A stretch of DNA of 64,000 nt from Streptomyces sp. NBC_00554 (GTDB taxonomy: Bacteria > Actinomycetota > Actinomycetes > Streptomycetales > Streptomycetaceae): assembly GCF_041431135.1 (NCBI RefSeq), contig NZ_CP107799.1:9378501-9442500 (forward strand), written 5' to 3'. Below are positions 25,240 through 34,412 of this stretch, one piece after another (position 1 is the first letter of the stretch; each line of letters opens with the position of its first letter). The position numbers and the translations under genes were made by a program. Below the pieces are notes generated by a model, which was not told where the DNA came from, ran no database searches, and saw only the letters and a list, made by a program, of their open reading frames with translations.

Positions 25240-25755
25240 TCAGCCGGCAACGGCGGACCGGGCGGGAGCGTGTTCGGGCCTGCGACCGTCGACACTGTGC
25301 CGGCGTGTGGTCTCGCGGGCCGTGTCGTACGGAGGCCGGACGGGCACCGCCACGGCGGGCGCAGGTGCCGGCAGCGTGAACCACACGACCTTGCCCGACT
25401 CGCCGTCGGGACGCACTCCCCAGCTCTCGCTGACCGCGGCAACCATGGCGAGGCCGCGTCCGCAGGTGGCGGTGAGGTCCGCTTCCCGCACCTCGGGAAG
25501 GCGGGGGTCGTGGTCGTGCACCGAGACCGTGAGCCGGTCGAGCAGCAGCTCGATCTCCACGGTGCACAGCTTGTCGGGCTGGGCATGCCGGTGCACGTTG
25601 GTCAGCAGCTCGGTCACACCGAGCGCGGCCGGGTCTATCAAGGGATCCAGATGCCAGTAGCGCAACTGCGCAGATACGATTCTGCGGACCTGGCCGATCC
25701 GCGACGGCAGGGCTTGGAGCTCCACCGTGCAATGCCTGCTTGGCTGGCTGATCAC
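25240..25755 (-). CDS. Anti-sigma-factor-type histidine-kinase-like ATPase (RsbW/SpoIIAB-like)
   Basis: 171 residues with a GHKL fold: N-box ALGVTELLTNVHRHAQPDK (about 43-61), G1 VSVHDHDPRLPEV and G2 GRGLAMVAAVSESWGV (about 99-114). There is no histidine-kinase dimerisation domain, so it is a stand-alone ATPase as in the many Streptomyces RsbW/PrsW-like proteins that bind sigma or anti-anti-sigma factors. The C-terminus (after about 130) is proline/arginine-rich and disordered. No sigma factor or anti-anti-sigma gene is next to it. Confidence 0.88.
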   Translation of the reverse strand: MISQPSRHCTVELQALPSRIGQVRRIVSAQLRYWHLDPLIDPAALGVTELLTNVHRHAQPDKLCTVEIELLLDRLTVSVHDHDPRLPEVREADLTATCGRGLAMVAAVSESWGVRPDGESGKVVWFTLPAPAPAVAVPVRPPYDTARETTRRHSVDGRRPEHAPARSAVAG

Positions 25756-25969
25756 GGCTGCGACTCCCCGAATTGAGGTCCGGAAGAAGACGGAGTTCGG
25801 GCCGGCAGAGTGGCTGAGTGGAACGGCCGCCTGCCGACGTGGCCGGCGGGCTGGTTCGCAGCGTTATCGCCGGTAAACCCAGAGTAGTGATGTGAGAACA
25901 GAGTGACTCAGGGGGTGCGGTCGTGCAACTCGCGGCGCTTTCGCCCCTGCGGACGCCGTCGCCGTGGGG

Positions 25970-26293
25970 TCAGCGGTTGCGTCCCGCGGCCTTGCGTACG
26001 GCCTCGATGAACCGGCGTGCCGACGGTGGCCCCGGCTTGCCGGGCGCGGGGTCGTGCTCGCCCAGCGTGAGGGAGTACCGCGTGCCGTTGACGTCCGCCA
26101 ACGCCCGGTCCTCGTGCGCGAACCACGGCTTCGACGCGCGCACCGCCTGCACGGGCGCGCTGTCGATCTCGCTCCCGTAACTGGTGAGCAACTCCAGCCT
26201 GCCGTCGCTGATCCGGACCTGTCCGGCCCGGGTGAGCGAACGAAGCCTCTTCCCGATCCGCACGCCCGTGGCCGTGAACTCCGGCTCCGCCAT
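25970..26293 (-). CDS. Small conserved-type protein of unknown function
   Basis: 107 residues, soluble, no signal peptide. The first 70 residues look like a small beta-rich domain (TGVRIGKRLRSLTRAGQVRISDGRLELLTSYGSEIDSAPVQAV, WFAHEDRALADVNGTRYSLTLGEHD), reminiscent of a PH/GRAM-like regulator domain; this is impression only. It ends with a short basic helix (ARRFIEAVRKAAG). It stands alone, divergent from the cysteine-synthase-fold gene across 348 bp. Confidence 0.68.
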   Translation of the reverse strand: MAEPEFTATGVRIGKRLRSLTRAGQVRISDGRLELLTSYGSEIDSAPVQAVRASKPWFAHEDRALADVNGTRYSLTLGEHDPAPGKPGPPSARRFIEAVRKAAGRNR

Positions 26294-26641
26294 GATGCCC
26301 CGCCCCCTTGTGCGCTTCGGCTGTGCCTGTGCCGCGATCCAGTGTGCATCCCGCAGGGAGAGTCCGGGTCGTCCTCGAGGAGCGCCGTCCTGCCGGACCC
26401 CGGTCCCGCGGTGCAGTCTGCCCGCACCCGGCGTCGAGCACCAGTGCGCACGACGAGGTCACGGCGGGGGCGGGAGCACTCGCCGGGATGCGCCCCCACC
26501 GTTGTGCACACTCTTGCTCCAGGGGTGCCTTTGAGGTGCTCAAAGGTATGTTTATGCAGGTGAGAAGCGTGCGGAAGGTGCCTATGATCGAGGTGTCCGA
26601 CCTCGCGATCCGGCGTCGGCACGATCCGAAGGAGCCCCGCC
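26294..26641. other. 348-bp divergent intergenic region
   Basis: No convincing gene. It holds a perfect 8-bp-arm palindrome at 26528-26546, a possible -10 (TATGAT, 26583-26588) about 55 bp before the plus-strand start, and the ribosome binding site AAGGAG of that gene. The part nearest 26300-26500 shows nothing I can interpret. Confidence 0.6.
26528..26546. promoter_or_regulatory. Palindromic operator candidate upstream of the cysteine-synthase-fold gene
   Basis: CCTTTGAG-GTG-CTCAAAGG, a perfect 8-bp inverted repeat, about 37 bp upstream of the possible -10 TATGAT, close to where a -35 region or activator site would lie. The low GC and symmetry make chance less likely; binding factor unknown. 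Confidence 0.6.
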
Positions 26642-27766
26642 GTGAGCACCCCGCAGCAGACCAGGACCGGCGAAACCCTCGACGTGGACCACAGCGACGC
26701 GGAGTACCGGAGCTGGCTCAAAGAAGCCGTACGCAAGGTCCAGGCCGACGCCAACCGCTCGGCCGACACACACCTGCTGCGCTTTCCGCTCCCCGAGCAC
26801 TGGGGCATCGATCTGTACCTGAAGGACGAGTCGACGCACCCCACCGGCAGCCTCAAGCACCGCCTCGCCCGCTCACTGTTCCTCTACGGCCTGTGCAATG
26901 GCTGGATCCGGCCCGGCCGCCCGGTCATCGAGGCGTCCAGCGGCTCGACAGCCGTCTCCGAGGCCTACTTCGCCAAGCTCATCGGAGTGCCCTTCATCGC
27001 GGTCATGCCCCGCACGACGAGCCCGGAGAAGTGCCGCCTCATCGAGTTCCACGGCGGGCAGTGCCACTTCGTGGACGACTCCCGCAAGCTGTACGAGGAG
27101 TCCGCCGCCCTCGCGGTAGAGAGCGGCGGCCACTACATGGACCAGTTCACCTACGCGGAACGGGCCACGGACTGGCGAGGCAACAACAACATCGCCGAAT
27201 CCATCTTCCGGCAACTGGAGTTGGAGCGGTTCCCGGAGCCCGCGTGGATCGTCGCCACGGCCGGCACCGGCGGCACCTCGGCGACCCTCGCGCGCTACGT
27301 CCACTACATGCAGCACGACACCCGCATCTGTGTCGCCGATCCGGAGAACTCGTGCTTCTTCGAGGGCTGGACCACCGGCGATCCGGATGTCACCTGCGAC
27401 TGCGGCTCGCGCATCGAGGGCATCGGCAGACCGCGCATGGAGCCGAGCTTCGTGCCCGGGGCCATCGACCGGATGATGAAGGTTCCGGACGCCGCGAGCG
27501 TGGCCGCAGTACGAGCCCTGGAACAGGCCATCGGCCGTAAGGCGGGCGGCTCGACCGGCACCGGACTGTGGAGCGCGCTGAAGATCATTGCCGAGATGGT
27601 GGCGGAGGGGCGTACGGGGAGTGTGGTGACGCTCCTGTGCGACCCGGGGGACCGCTATCTGGACAAGTACTACTCGGACGCGTGGCTGGCCGAACAGGGG
27701 CTGGACATCGCGCCGTACACGGCGGCGATCGCCTCGCTGCTGGAGACGGGCATCTGGCCCGACTGA
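26642..27766 (+). CDS. PLP-dependent cysteine synthase-fold enzyme, probable cysteine desulfhydrase
   Basis: 374 residues of fold-type II PLP enzyme. PLP lysine in HPTGSLKHRLA (about residue 79), Asn-loop EASSGSTAVSEAYFAKLIG, glycine phosphate loop TAGTGGTSATLAR (about 205), and a metal- or redox-looking DPDVTCDCGSRIEGIGRPR (about 258-276). The sequence pattern resembles the actinobacterial Cds1-type L-cysteine desulfhydrase, which breaks cysteine to sulfide, pyruvate and ammonia, more than true O-acetylserine sulfhydrylases. GTG start after AAGGAG. Controlled perhaps through the upstream palindrome. Assignment to desulfhydrase rather than synthase is tentative. Confidence 0.82.
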   Translation: MSTPQQTRTGETLDVDHSDAEYRSWLKEAVRKVQADANRSADTHLLRFPLPEHWGIDLYLKDESTHPTGSLKHRLARSLFLYGLCNGWIRPGRPVIEASSGSTAVSEAYFAKLIGVPFIAVMPRTTSPEKCRLIEFHGGQCHFVDDSRKLYEESAALAVESGGHYMDQFTYAERATDWRGNNNIAESIFRQLELERFPEPAWIVATAGTGGTSATLARYVHYMQHDTRICVADPENSCFFEGWTTGDPDVTCDCGSRIEGIGRPRMEPSFVPGAIDRMMKVPDAASVAAVRALEQAIGRKAGGSTGTGLWSALKIIAEMVAEGRTGSVVTLLCDPGDRYLDKYYSDAWLAEQGLDIAPYTAAIASLLETGIWPD

Positions 27767-27806
27767 ACGCGTTGAGAACTCCGTTGAGACCTCGGTGAGG
27801 CGGCGG

Positions 27807-28286
27807 TCAGACCTTTGTCGACGTCAGCCGCCGGTCCAGCGCCGTGACCGCGTCGCGGAACGTTCGCCCCAGGCCCGCCCGGGCCAGCTTCAGGGCCAGC
27901 CGGAAGGGGGCCGGGCCGTCCGTGGCGAAGGTCCACTGCACCCGCGTGCCCGTTCCGGCGGGTGTGAGCCGCCACTCCTCGACCAGGGCGCGGGGACCAG
28001 GCGCGTTCGTGACGTCCACCCGATACGCGTACACCTCAGGGGCCGTGGCCACGAGGACCGTCTCCTGGAAACGAATGCCGCCCCTGAGCCGGATCTCGCG
28101 CCCGCCGCCGTCCTCGGTCGGCCGGGCCCGCGTCACCGCCGAGAACCACTCGGCCCAGCCCGGGACGTCCTCGGCGAGCGCGCGGAAGACCGCATCCGGG
28201 GAGGCCGTCACGTCTCTGGCGAACACCAGGCGCACCGGAGCGGTCTTGATGAAGTCGGGTCCTACCGGGCGCAGTCGGCGTGCCAT
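27807..28286 (-). CDS. SRPBCC/polyketide-cyclase-family protein
   Basis: 159 residues with the START/SRPBCC pattern: VFARDVTASPDAVFRALAEDVPGWAEWFSAVTRARP, GREIRLRGGIRFQETVLVA, YRVDVTNAPG and GTRVQWTFATDGP. This fold has a hydrophobic ligand cavity and is used by cyclases, dehydratases and lipid-binding proteins. A single gene; the neighbouring DeoR gene starts upstream on the same strand but ends 94 bp away. Function unknown. Confidence 0.85.
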   Translation of the reverse strand: MARRLRPVGPDFIKTAPVRLVFARDVTASPDAVFRALAEDVPGWAEWFSAVTRARPTEDGGGREIRLRGGIRFQETVLVATAPEVYAYRVDVTNAPGPRALVEEWRLTPAGTGTRVQWTFATDGPAPFRLALKLARAGLGRTFRDAVTALDRRLTSTKV

Positions 28287-28380
28287 GTGCGAAACCCCCT
28301 GTGGGGACACGGTCGATGACAGAGAGCGCCCGCACCGCGGGACGCGGCCCGGGGGCAGCGTCACCCTAACTGGCGGACCG

Positions 28381-29211
28381 TCAGATGTCTGTACCGTCTC
28401 CCGGTTCACCGGCCACCACCAGGCGCCTGAGGTGTTCCGAGATCTCCGCGCGGGCCTCGGCAGGCAGCCCCGCGTCGGTGACCAGCGTGTCGACCTGCTC
28501 GAGCGCGGCGAAGGAACTCAGGCCCACCGTGCCCCACTTGGTGTGGTCGGCGACCACGACGACACGTCGAGCGGACTGCACCAGCCGCCTGTTCGTCTCG
28601 GCCTCCGCCAGGTTCGGCGTCGACAGGCCCGCCTCGACCGATATCCCGTGCACCCCCAGGAACAGCACGTCGAAGTGGAGCGCCGCGATGGCCTGGTCGG
28701 CCACCGGTCCCACGAGGGAGTCGGACGGTGTGCGCACCCCGCCGGTCAGGACGACCGTGGCGGCGCCCTGCCGCTGACCCGAGACGCGCTGCGCCGAGTG
28801 GAACACGTCCGCCACACGCACCGAGTTGGTGACCACGGTCAGGTCCGGGACGTCCAGGAGATGCTGGGCCAGCGCGTACGTCGTCGTACCGCCCGAGAGC
28901 GCGATCGCCGTGCCCGGCGCGACGAACTCGGCCGCGGCGCGCGCGATGTCCTCCTTGGCGGTCAGCTCCAGACCCGACTTGGCCTCGAAGCCCGGCTCGT
29001 GCGTGCTCGCCTCGGCCACCGGCACCGCGCCGCCGTGCACCTTCTCCAGCACACCCTGGCGGGCCAGGGCGTCCAGGTCGCGGCGGACCGTCATGTCGGA
29101 GACGCCGAGCCTGCGGGTCAGTTCGTTCACACGGACGCCACCGCGCCGTCGTACTTCGTCGATGATCAGGGCGCGACGCTGCTCTGCGAGGAGGTTCTGA
29201 TTCTCACTCAC
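28381..29211 (-). CDS. DeoR-family regulator without adjacent sugar genes
   Basis: 276 residues. Winged helix LLAEQRRALIIDEVRRRGGVRVNELTRRLGVSDMTVRRDLDALARQGVLEKVHGGAV (about 7-63), then the DeoRC sensor (ALSGGTTTYALAQHLLDV, VVTNSVRVADVF, VVLTGGVRTPSDSLVGPVADQAI, FLGVHGISVEAGLSTPNLAEAETNRRLV, VVVADHTKWG). GTG start with GGAG 5 nt upstream. Unlike the first DeoR protein of the window (11523-12302) it has no sugar isomerase or aldolase beside it; the divergent gene is a membrane hydrolase. Confidence 0.9.
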   Translation of the reverse strand: MSENQNLLAEQRRALIIDEVRRRGGVRVNELTRRLGVSDMTVRRDLDALARQGVLEKVHGGAVPVAEASTHEPGFEAKSGLELTAKEDIARAAAEFVAPGTAIALSGGTTTYALAQHLLDVPDLTVVTNSVRVADVFHSAQRVSGQRQGAATVVLTGGVRTPSDSLVGPVADQAIAALHFDVLFLGVHGISVEAGLSTPNLAEAETNRRLVQSARRVVVVADHTKWGTVGLSSFAALEQVDTLVTDAGLPAEARAEISEHLRRLVVAGEPGDGTDI

Positions 29212-29482
29212 GTCCGCTCCGGTCCTTTCGCCTCAGCCTGCCCGACACTGCGTCCGAACCCACTCCCACGTGGACATTCTCCCTGTCCTAGGTCTGGAGG
29301 ACGCCTCATCCTCGCACGGGTCACAGACAGGCGCGCCACTGCCCGTACGGACTCCCGTCGAGGAGCTGTCACACGAATCGGGGAGATTCCGTGACTACAG
29401 GTGTGCGTACGGCCCTTGGGCGAGATCCTTGTGCCTGCACATGACACAGGGGAAAGACGTGGCACGGGGGAAGTGCGGAACA

Positions 29483-31849
29483 GTGGAACGTGCACGGGAA
29501 AACGGTTCGACGGGGGAGCTCGGCAGCCCCGCACAGCGGCCCGAAGCGGCTGCGACAGCCCTTGAACTCCTGGTTCACGGAGTCGGCGGCGCCTCACCGG
29601 AGGAGATGCTCGACGACCCCCGGACAGTCCGTGTCACCGGCGACGACACGGCGGCCGTCTACCGGCGCATCGCGGACGCCGACGCGGAGCAGCGTCCAGA
29701 CGCCGACCGCGGCCAACCGGTGCCCGAGGCCTACGTGTGGTGCAACCTCACGTCCGGCAACGGCTCCCGCGCCCTGTGGCTGTTACTGCTGCCCTTCATG
29801 GTGGTCAACCTCGCGCACTGGATGCGCCCCACCACCCGCGGCCGCAAGCGCACGGTCCGCCTGTACGGCCTGCTCGTCCGCCTGGCCGGACTCACCCTCA
29901 CGGTGCTCCTGGTCGCCGCCGCCTGCGAGGTCGCCCTAGACCTGGCCGCCTGGCAGTGCGCGGGCACGCGCGCGTGCGCCGAGGAGCACTCCTGGCTGGC
30001 GTTCCTCTCACCGGACGCGTCCGACGACGGCTGGTGGAGCCAACCGGGCCGCCGCCTCGTCCTGGCCTGCCTGGTGCCCACCGCGCTGACCGGCCTCCTC
30101 TGGTACCTGTCCCACCGCACCTGGAGCGCGTACGAGTCGCAGCAGCCGATGTCCCGCAAGGCCGAGCCCGACGAGGAGACCGGCCGGACGGGGCTCGGCC
30201 GGCCCGGGTTCTGGTACGGGCGCCGCCTGGTGGCCCGGCTGCGCGCCGCACACACCGCCGCGGGCCTGCTGACGGTCGCGGCGGCGGTCGGCACCTCCGC
30301 GGCGCGCTACGACCACGCGTCGGGCGGCCCCGCCGTGCTGGACACTCTGGGCCGGCTCCTGGAAGTGACCCTCGTCGCGGGCTTCGCCGTCGTGCTGTGG
30401 GTGGTGTGCCGCAGGGGCCGCAGCGAGAACCGTCTCGACAAGGAACTCGACCGGTCACTGGTGCGCCTGCTGCCCATGGGCTCCGTCATCCTGCTGGTCC
30501 TGACCCTGCTGTACGCCGGTTGGTCGCGGCCCGGCTGGCACTCGGAGGGGCGGCTGCCCGGCGACATGACCTTCGGCGGCATCGCGCTCTTTGAGGGCGT
30601 ACTCGTCATCGCGCTCGGCGTGGTGGCCCACATCCTGTTCCGCGCGCGACCCGACACGCGCACCGCGATGCGTGGTCTGGCCGGCCCCGCCGTCGCGATG
30701 CTGGCCTGCGCGCTGGGCGGTGTGATGTCCGGCGGGGTGGCCCAGCGTGTCGCCGACTGGCTGGACGGCACCCGGAGCTCGATCCCGGGCCCACCCGTCC
30801 TGCTGACCTGGCAGGCCTCCACGATCCCCGCGGTGCTCGTCGTGCTCGCGTTTCTCATCGGCTGGTTGGCCTGGCGCACCTGGCAGCTGCGAAACCGGGA
30901 GATGGGCGGCGTGGAGCTCGACTACGAGGGGGCGGCCAAGGACCCCGCCCGTACGCGCCGCATCGCGAACACACGCGCGATGGCCTCCCTCACCGACAGA
31001 GCGCCCCTCATGGTCGCCGTCATCGCGTCCGTGACGTGGCTGCTCGGCGCCGGTGCTCTCGCGGGCGCGCTGGCGACCGAGGACCCGCCGAGCGAGGCCG
31101 CGCGAGGGACGTACGCCTTCGTCCAGGGCGCCGCGGAGACCGCGCAGGCGCTCGGCTCCTGGCTGATCGGCCTCGGCTTCATACTGTTCGTCACCTGGGG
31201 CCGCCGCGCCTACAAGGACCCGGCGGCCCGCCGCACCATCGGCATCCTCTGGGATGTCGGCACCTTCTGGCCGCGCGCCGCCCACCCCTTCGCGCCGCCC
31301 TGCTACGCCGAGCGCGCCGTGCCCGACCTGACCTGGCGCATGGCGACCTGGACCCGCGCCACCGGCGGGCGGCTCGTGATCTCCGGGCACTCCCAGGGCA
31401 GCGTGCTGGCCGCCGCGGCGGCCTGGCAGCTGAAGCCGTCCGTACGCAAACGGGTCGCGCTCCTCACCTACGGCTCACCGCTGGAACGCCTGTACGGGCG
31501 CTGGTTCCCGGCCCACTTCGGCCCGGCCGCCCTCAGTTCCCTGCACCGCGAGGTCGCCTGCTGGCGCAATCTCTACCGGCCGACCGACCCCATCGGCGGC
31601 GGCGTCCAGCTGCCCGGCGACTGCGGTCCCCAGGTCGACCGCGAGCCCCTCAAGGATCCGCTCGCCTATGGACGCACCGCTCAGCACCCGCTGCCCGCGC
31701 CGATCCTGGGCCACTCCGACTACCAGGCGGACCCGGCGTTCGCCGAGGAGCGGGGTCAACTGCTGGCGCGGCTGACGCCGGACGTGCCGGTCCCGCGCGC
31801 GGGGGACGACGGCGCGCCTCAGGGCAGGTCCGGCAGATCCTCCGAGTAG
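29483..31849 (+). CDS. Polytopic membrane protein with split alpha/beta-hydrolase motifs
   Basis: About 788 residues. Near the N-terminus is LELLVHGVGGASPEEML (a hydrolase HG oxyanion-type segment), followed by about eleven hydrophobic segments (residues about 90-570), then LVISGHSQGSVLAAAAAWQL with a GHSQG nucleophile elbow (about 635) and a C-terminal DNQ/His-containing domain (DYQADPAF). So a serine-hydrolase fold seems to be interrupted by a large membrane domain. Start is uncertain: GTG 29483 follows GGGGGAAG, but ATG 29441 or GTG 29459 are possible. Its 3' end overlaps the converging beta-helix/AAA gene by 31 bp. Substrate probably lipid. Confidence 0.8.
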   Translation: MERARENGSTGELGSPAQRPEAAATALELLVHGVGGASPEEMLDDPRTVRVTGDDTAAVYRRIADADAEQRPDADRGQPVPEAYVWCNLTSGNGSRALWLLLLPFMVVNLAHWMRPTTRGRKRTVRLYGLLVRLAGLTLTVLLVAAACEVALDLAAWQCAGTRACAEEHSWLAFLSPDASDDGWWSQPGRRLVLACLVPTALTGLLWYLSHRTWSAYESQQPMSRKAEPDEETGRTGLGRPGFWYGRRLVARLRAAHTAAGLLTVAAAVGTSAARYDHASGGPAVLDTLGRLLEVTLVAGFAVVLWVVCRRGRSENRLDKELDRSLVRLLPMGSVILLVLTLLYAGWSRPGWHSEGRLPGDMTFGGIALFEGVLVIALGVVAHILFRARPDTRTAMRGLAGPAVAMLACALGGVMSGGVAQRVADWLDGTRSSIPGPPVLLTWQASTIPAVLVVLAFLIGWLAWRTWQLRNREMGGVELDYEGAAKDPARTRRIANTRAMASLTDRAPLMVAVIASVTWLLGAGALAGALATEDPPSEAARGTYAFVQGAAETAQALGSWLIGLGFILFVTWGRRAYKDPAARRTIGILWDVGTFWPRAAHPFAPPCYAERAVPDLTWRMATWTRATGGRLVISGHSQGSVLAAAAAWQLKPSVRKRVALLTYGSPLERLYGRWFPAHFGPAALSSLHREVACWRNLYRPTDPIGGGVQLPGDCGPQVDREPLKDPLAYGRTAQHPLPAPILGHSDYQADPAFAEERGQLLARLTPDVPVPRAGDDGAPQGRSGRSSE

Positions 31850-34254
31850 AGCAGGGTGAGGTCGTCCTTGCTCGGCTCCTCCAGCTGGGCGACCCGCCCC
31901 GCGTGCTGCTCGACCATCGACTCGAACGTCTGCCGCGCGGTGCGGCCGTTGCCGAAAGCCGGCCCCTTGGGGATCGCCGTGAAGTACTTCAGCAGCGCCT
32001 CGGGTGCCCCCGGGGCCAGTTGGTACTCGTGCTCCTCGGCCTGCTGCTCCACGATCCGCAGCAGCTCGTCGGGGTCGTAGTCGCTGAAGGTGATGGTCCG
32101 TGAGAAGCGGGACGCCACACCGGGGTTGACGGTGAGGAACCGCTCCATCTCGGCGGTGTAGCCCGCCACGATCACGACCACCGCCTCCCGGTGGTCCTCC
32201 ATCAGCTTGACCAGCGTGTCGATGGCCTCACGCCCGAAGTCGCGGCCCGAGTCCTCCGGCGACAGCGCGTACGCCTCGTCGATGAACAGGACCCCGCCGC
32301 GCGCCTTGTCGAACGCCTCCTGCGTACGGATCGCCGTGGAACCGATGTGCTCGCCTACCAGGTCCACGCGGGACACCTCGACGAGATGTCCCTTCTCCAG
32401 GACACCGAGCGAGGCGAGGATCTCGCCGTACAGCCGTCCGACCGTGGTCTTGCCGGTGCCGGGGGAGCCGGTGAAGACCAGATGCCGCCGGGCGGAGGCC
32501 GCCTTGAGGCCCGCCAGCTGGCGGCGGCGGCCCACCTCGATCATGTCGGTCAGGGCCCGCACCTCGCGCTTGACGCTCTCCAGGCCCACCAGCGCGTCGA
32601 GTTCACCGAGGACGGCCTTCGGTGAACGCGTCGGCTGCTCGGGCTCCTGCGCGGCGACGAGGGGCTCCTGCTCGGTGGTGCGCTGGCCCGGGATCGCGCC
32701 CAGCAGTCCCGCGGAGGCGCTCGACGTCTGTACGGCGGTCTCGTGCGCCGGGGACCGCAGTCCCGCGCTCTCGTCGCTCGTACAGTCCTCCACGACCGGT
32801 CCGTCGCCCGCGCCCGGTGCGGTGCCGGCGTCGGCGAAGTCGAAACCCCCGCGCGCGCACCGCTCGGTGCGGCACTTCTTCAGGGTCGCGCGGCAGCCGT
32901 CGATCACATGGAAGCCGTAACCCCCGCTGTCCGTCACCCGGCAGTTGAGGAAGCTGCCCCGGCCGCCCGCCGACACATAGAAGCCCGCCTCGGCGGGTGA
33001 GGTGACCGTGCAGCGCTCGATGGTCGGATCGGCGCCCTTGGTGACGATCACGCCGGTCTGGGTGCCGTCCACGGTGCAGCCGGACAGGGTGCCGCCGCTG
33101 CCGTGGTCGCGGAACCAGGCGCCCGTCGCGGCGTCCCGGATACGGCAGTCGTCGAGCTGCGCCGTCGCGCCGTCACTCACCGACACGGCCGTGTTCCGCA
33201 CCTGCGACAGGTCGCAGTCGACGACGTCCGCGCGTGAACCGCGGTCGAGGACGAACAGGGCGTCCGGCACGTCGTGCACCCGGCACGAGTCGAGCACGGC
33301 CGTGGCACCGTCGCTGATCCACACCGCGGGGTAGTCGCCCGTGCTGTCGAAGATCTCGCACTGGTTGGCGTCCACACGCGTGCCCGGGTCCCAGACCGAC
33401 AGGCCGTTGCGCCCGAACTGCCGCACGGTGGTGCGCGTCAGCGTGAGGACCGAGCGTGAGCGCAGGTCGACCGCGTTCTCCGGGATGTCGTGGATGCGGC
33501 AGTCGGCGAGCGTGAGGACCGCGTCCGTGTCGAGGGTGATGCCGTCCCCGGTCGTACGGTGCACATCGCAGTCGGTGAGATGTGCCGTGGCGCGCCCGGT
33601 GATCTGCACTCCGGAGCCCTTGACCTCGTACACCTCGCAGCCGACGGCCTCCAGCGAGGAGCCCTCGCCGGTCGCCGACAGGCCCGCTCCGGAGGCGTGG
33701 TGCACCCGGCAGCGCTCCAGACGCGGACGGCCGCCTCCGCGGACCGCCACGCCCGACTGGCCTGCCGCGACGACCTCGCACTCCTCGAACACCCCACCAC
33801 CGCCGTCCAGTACGGCGATGCCGATACCGGCCGGATTATCGACCGTGCAGCGGCGCACGGTCGGGCGGGCACCGCCGCGCACCTCGATCCCGGCGGCGGA
33901 GCGCGTGACGATCCGCACGTCGAGCAGTTCGGGGGTGCCCTCCTCGACGAGCAGCGCGGGCGAGGCGGAGTCCTGGCCCTCCACATGCAGGTCCTGGACC
34001 ACGGCGGAGGCGCGCACGGTCAGCGGCACTCCGTCGACCGGCGCGATGCGCACGGAACCGGGGGAGCCTTCGGGGCCGCGCAACGTCACCGCGCGCTCGA
34101 CCACCAGATTCTCGCGGTAGGTGCCCGGAGCGACAGTGAGAACGTCACCGTCGCCCGCCGCCTCCAGGGCGGCGGCCAGCGATGCGTACTCACCCGTGCG
34201 GCGCCGCCACCGCGAGGTGCCGGTGTGCGTCACCTGGACCGTGCCCTGTGCCAT
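31819..34254 (-). CDS. Right-handed beta-helix protein fused to a CbxX/EccA-type AAA+ ATPase
   Basis: 811 residues. Residues about 20-500 are parallel beta-helix repeats of about 22-24 residues (e.g. GIEVRGGARPTVRRCTVDNPAG, GVAVRGGGRPRLERCRVHHASG), beginning with a pectate-lyase-like YASLAAALEAAGDGDVLTVAPGTYRENLVV. After a linker comes an AAA+ domain of the CbxX/CfqX/EccA class: VGLESVKREVRAL, Walker A FTGSPGTGKTT (about 610), GGVLFIDEAYAL (Walker B), arginine-finger region GVASRFSRTITF. EccA relatives work in type VII secretion, but no ESX genes are near. ATG 34254 chosen for conservation; ATG 34281 is an alternative. Confidence 0.87.
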   Translation of the reverse strand: MAQGTVQVTHTGTSRWRRRTGEYASLAAALEAAGDGDVLTVAPGTYRENLVVERAVTLRGPEGSPGSVRIAPVDGVPLTVRASAVVQDLHVEGQDSASPALLVEEGTPELLDVRIVTRSAAGIEVRGGARPTVRRCTVDNPAGIGIAVLDGGGGVFEECEVVAAGQSGVAVRGGGRPRLERCRVHHASGAGLSATGEGSSLEAVGCEVYEVKGSGVQITGRATAHLTDCDVHRTTGDGITLDTDAVLTLADCRIHDIPENAVDLRSRSVLTLTRTTVRQFGRNGLSVWDPGTRVDANQCEIFDSTGDYPAVWISDGATAVLDSCRVHDVPDALFVLDRGSRADVVDCDLSQVRNTAVSVSDGATAQLDDCRIRDAATGAWFRDHGSGGTLSGCTVDGTQTGVIVTKGADPTIERCTVTSPAEAGFYVSAGGRGSFLNCRVTDSGGYGFHVIDGCRATLKKCRTERCARGGFDFADAGTAPGAGDGPVVEDCTSDESAGLRSPAHETAVQTSSASAGLLGAIPGQRTTEQEPLVAAQEPEQPTRSPKAVLGELDALVGLESVKREVRALTDMIEVGRRRQLAGLKAASARRHLVFTGSPGTGKTTVGRLYGEILASLGVLEKGHLVEVSRVDLVGEHIGSTAIRTQEAFDKARGGVLFIDEAYALSPEDSGRDFGREAIDTLVKLMEDHREAVVVIVAGYTAEMERFLTVNPGVASRFSRTITFSDYDPDELLRIVEQQAEEHEYQLAPGAPEALLKYFTAIPKGPAFGNGRTARQTFESMVEQHAGRVAQLEEPSKDDLTLLYSEDLPDLP

Positions 34255-34412
34255 GGCGCTGTTCTGTCCCCACCTCGTCATACGCGGGTCCTGCGAGGCC
34301 GACCGGAAAGCCCGTCGGCATGACGGAAAGCCTCTCACGACGGTGCCGAAGACCTCCGCCGGTCCACCGTAGCGTGCGCGGGGACACCGGGTTGACCGGA
34401 GTGGGAAGGCTG

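Noticed and set aside
31819..31849. Overlap of converging genes as a sign of a frameshift.
   Set aside because: Both C-termini read naturally to their stops (DDGAPQGRSGRSSE and SEDLPDLP), so a 31-bp tail overlap is real but unremarkable.
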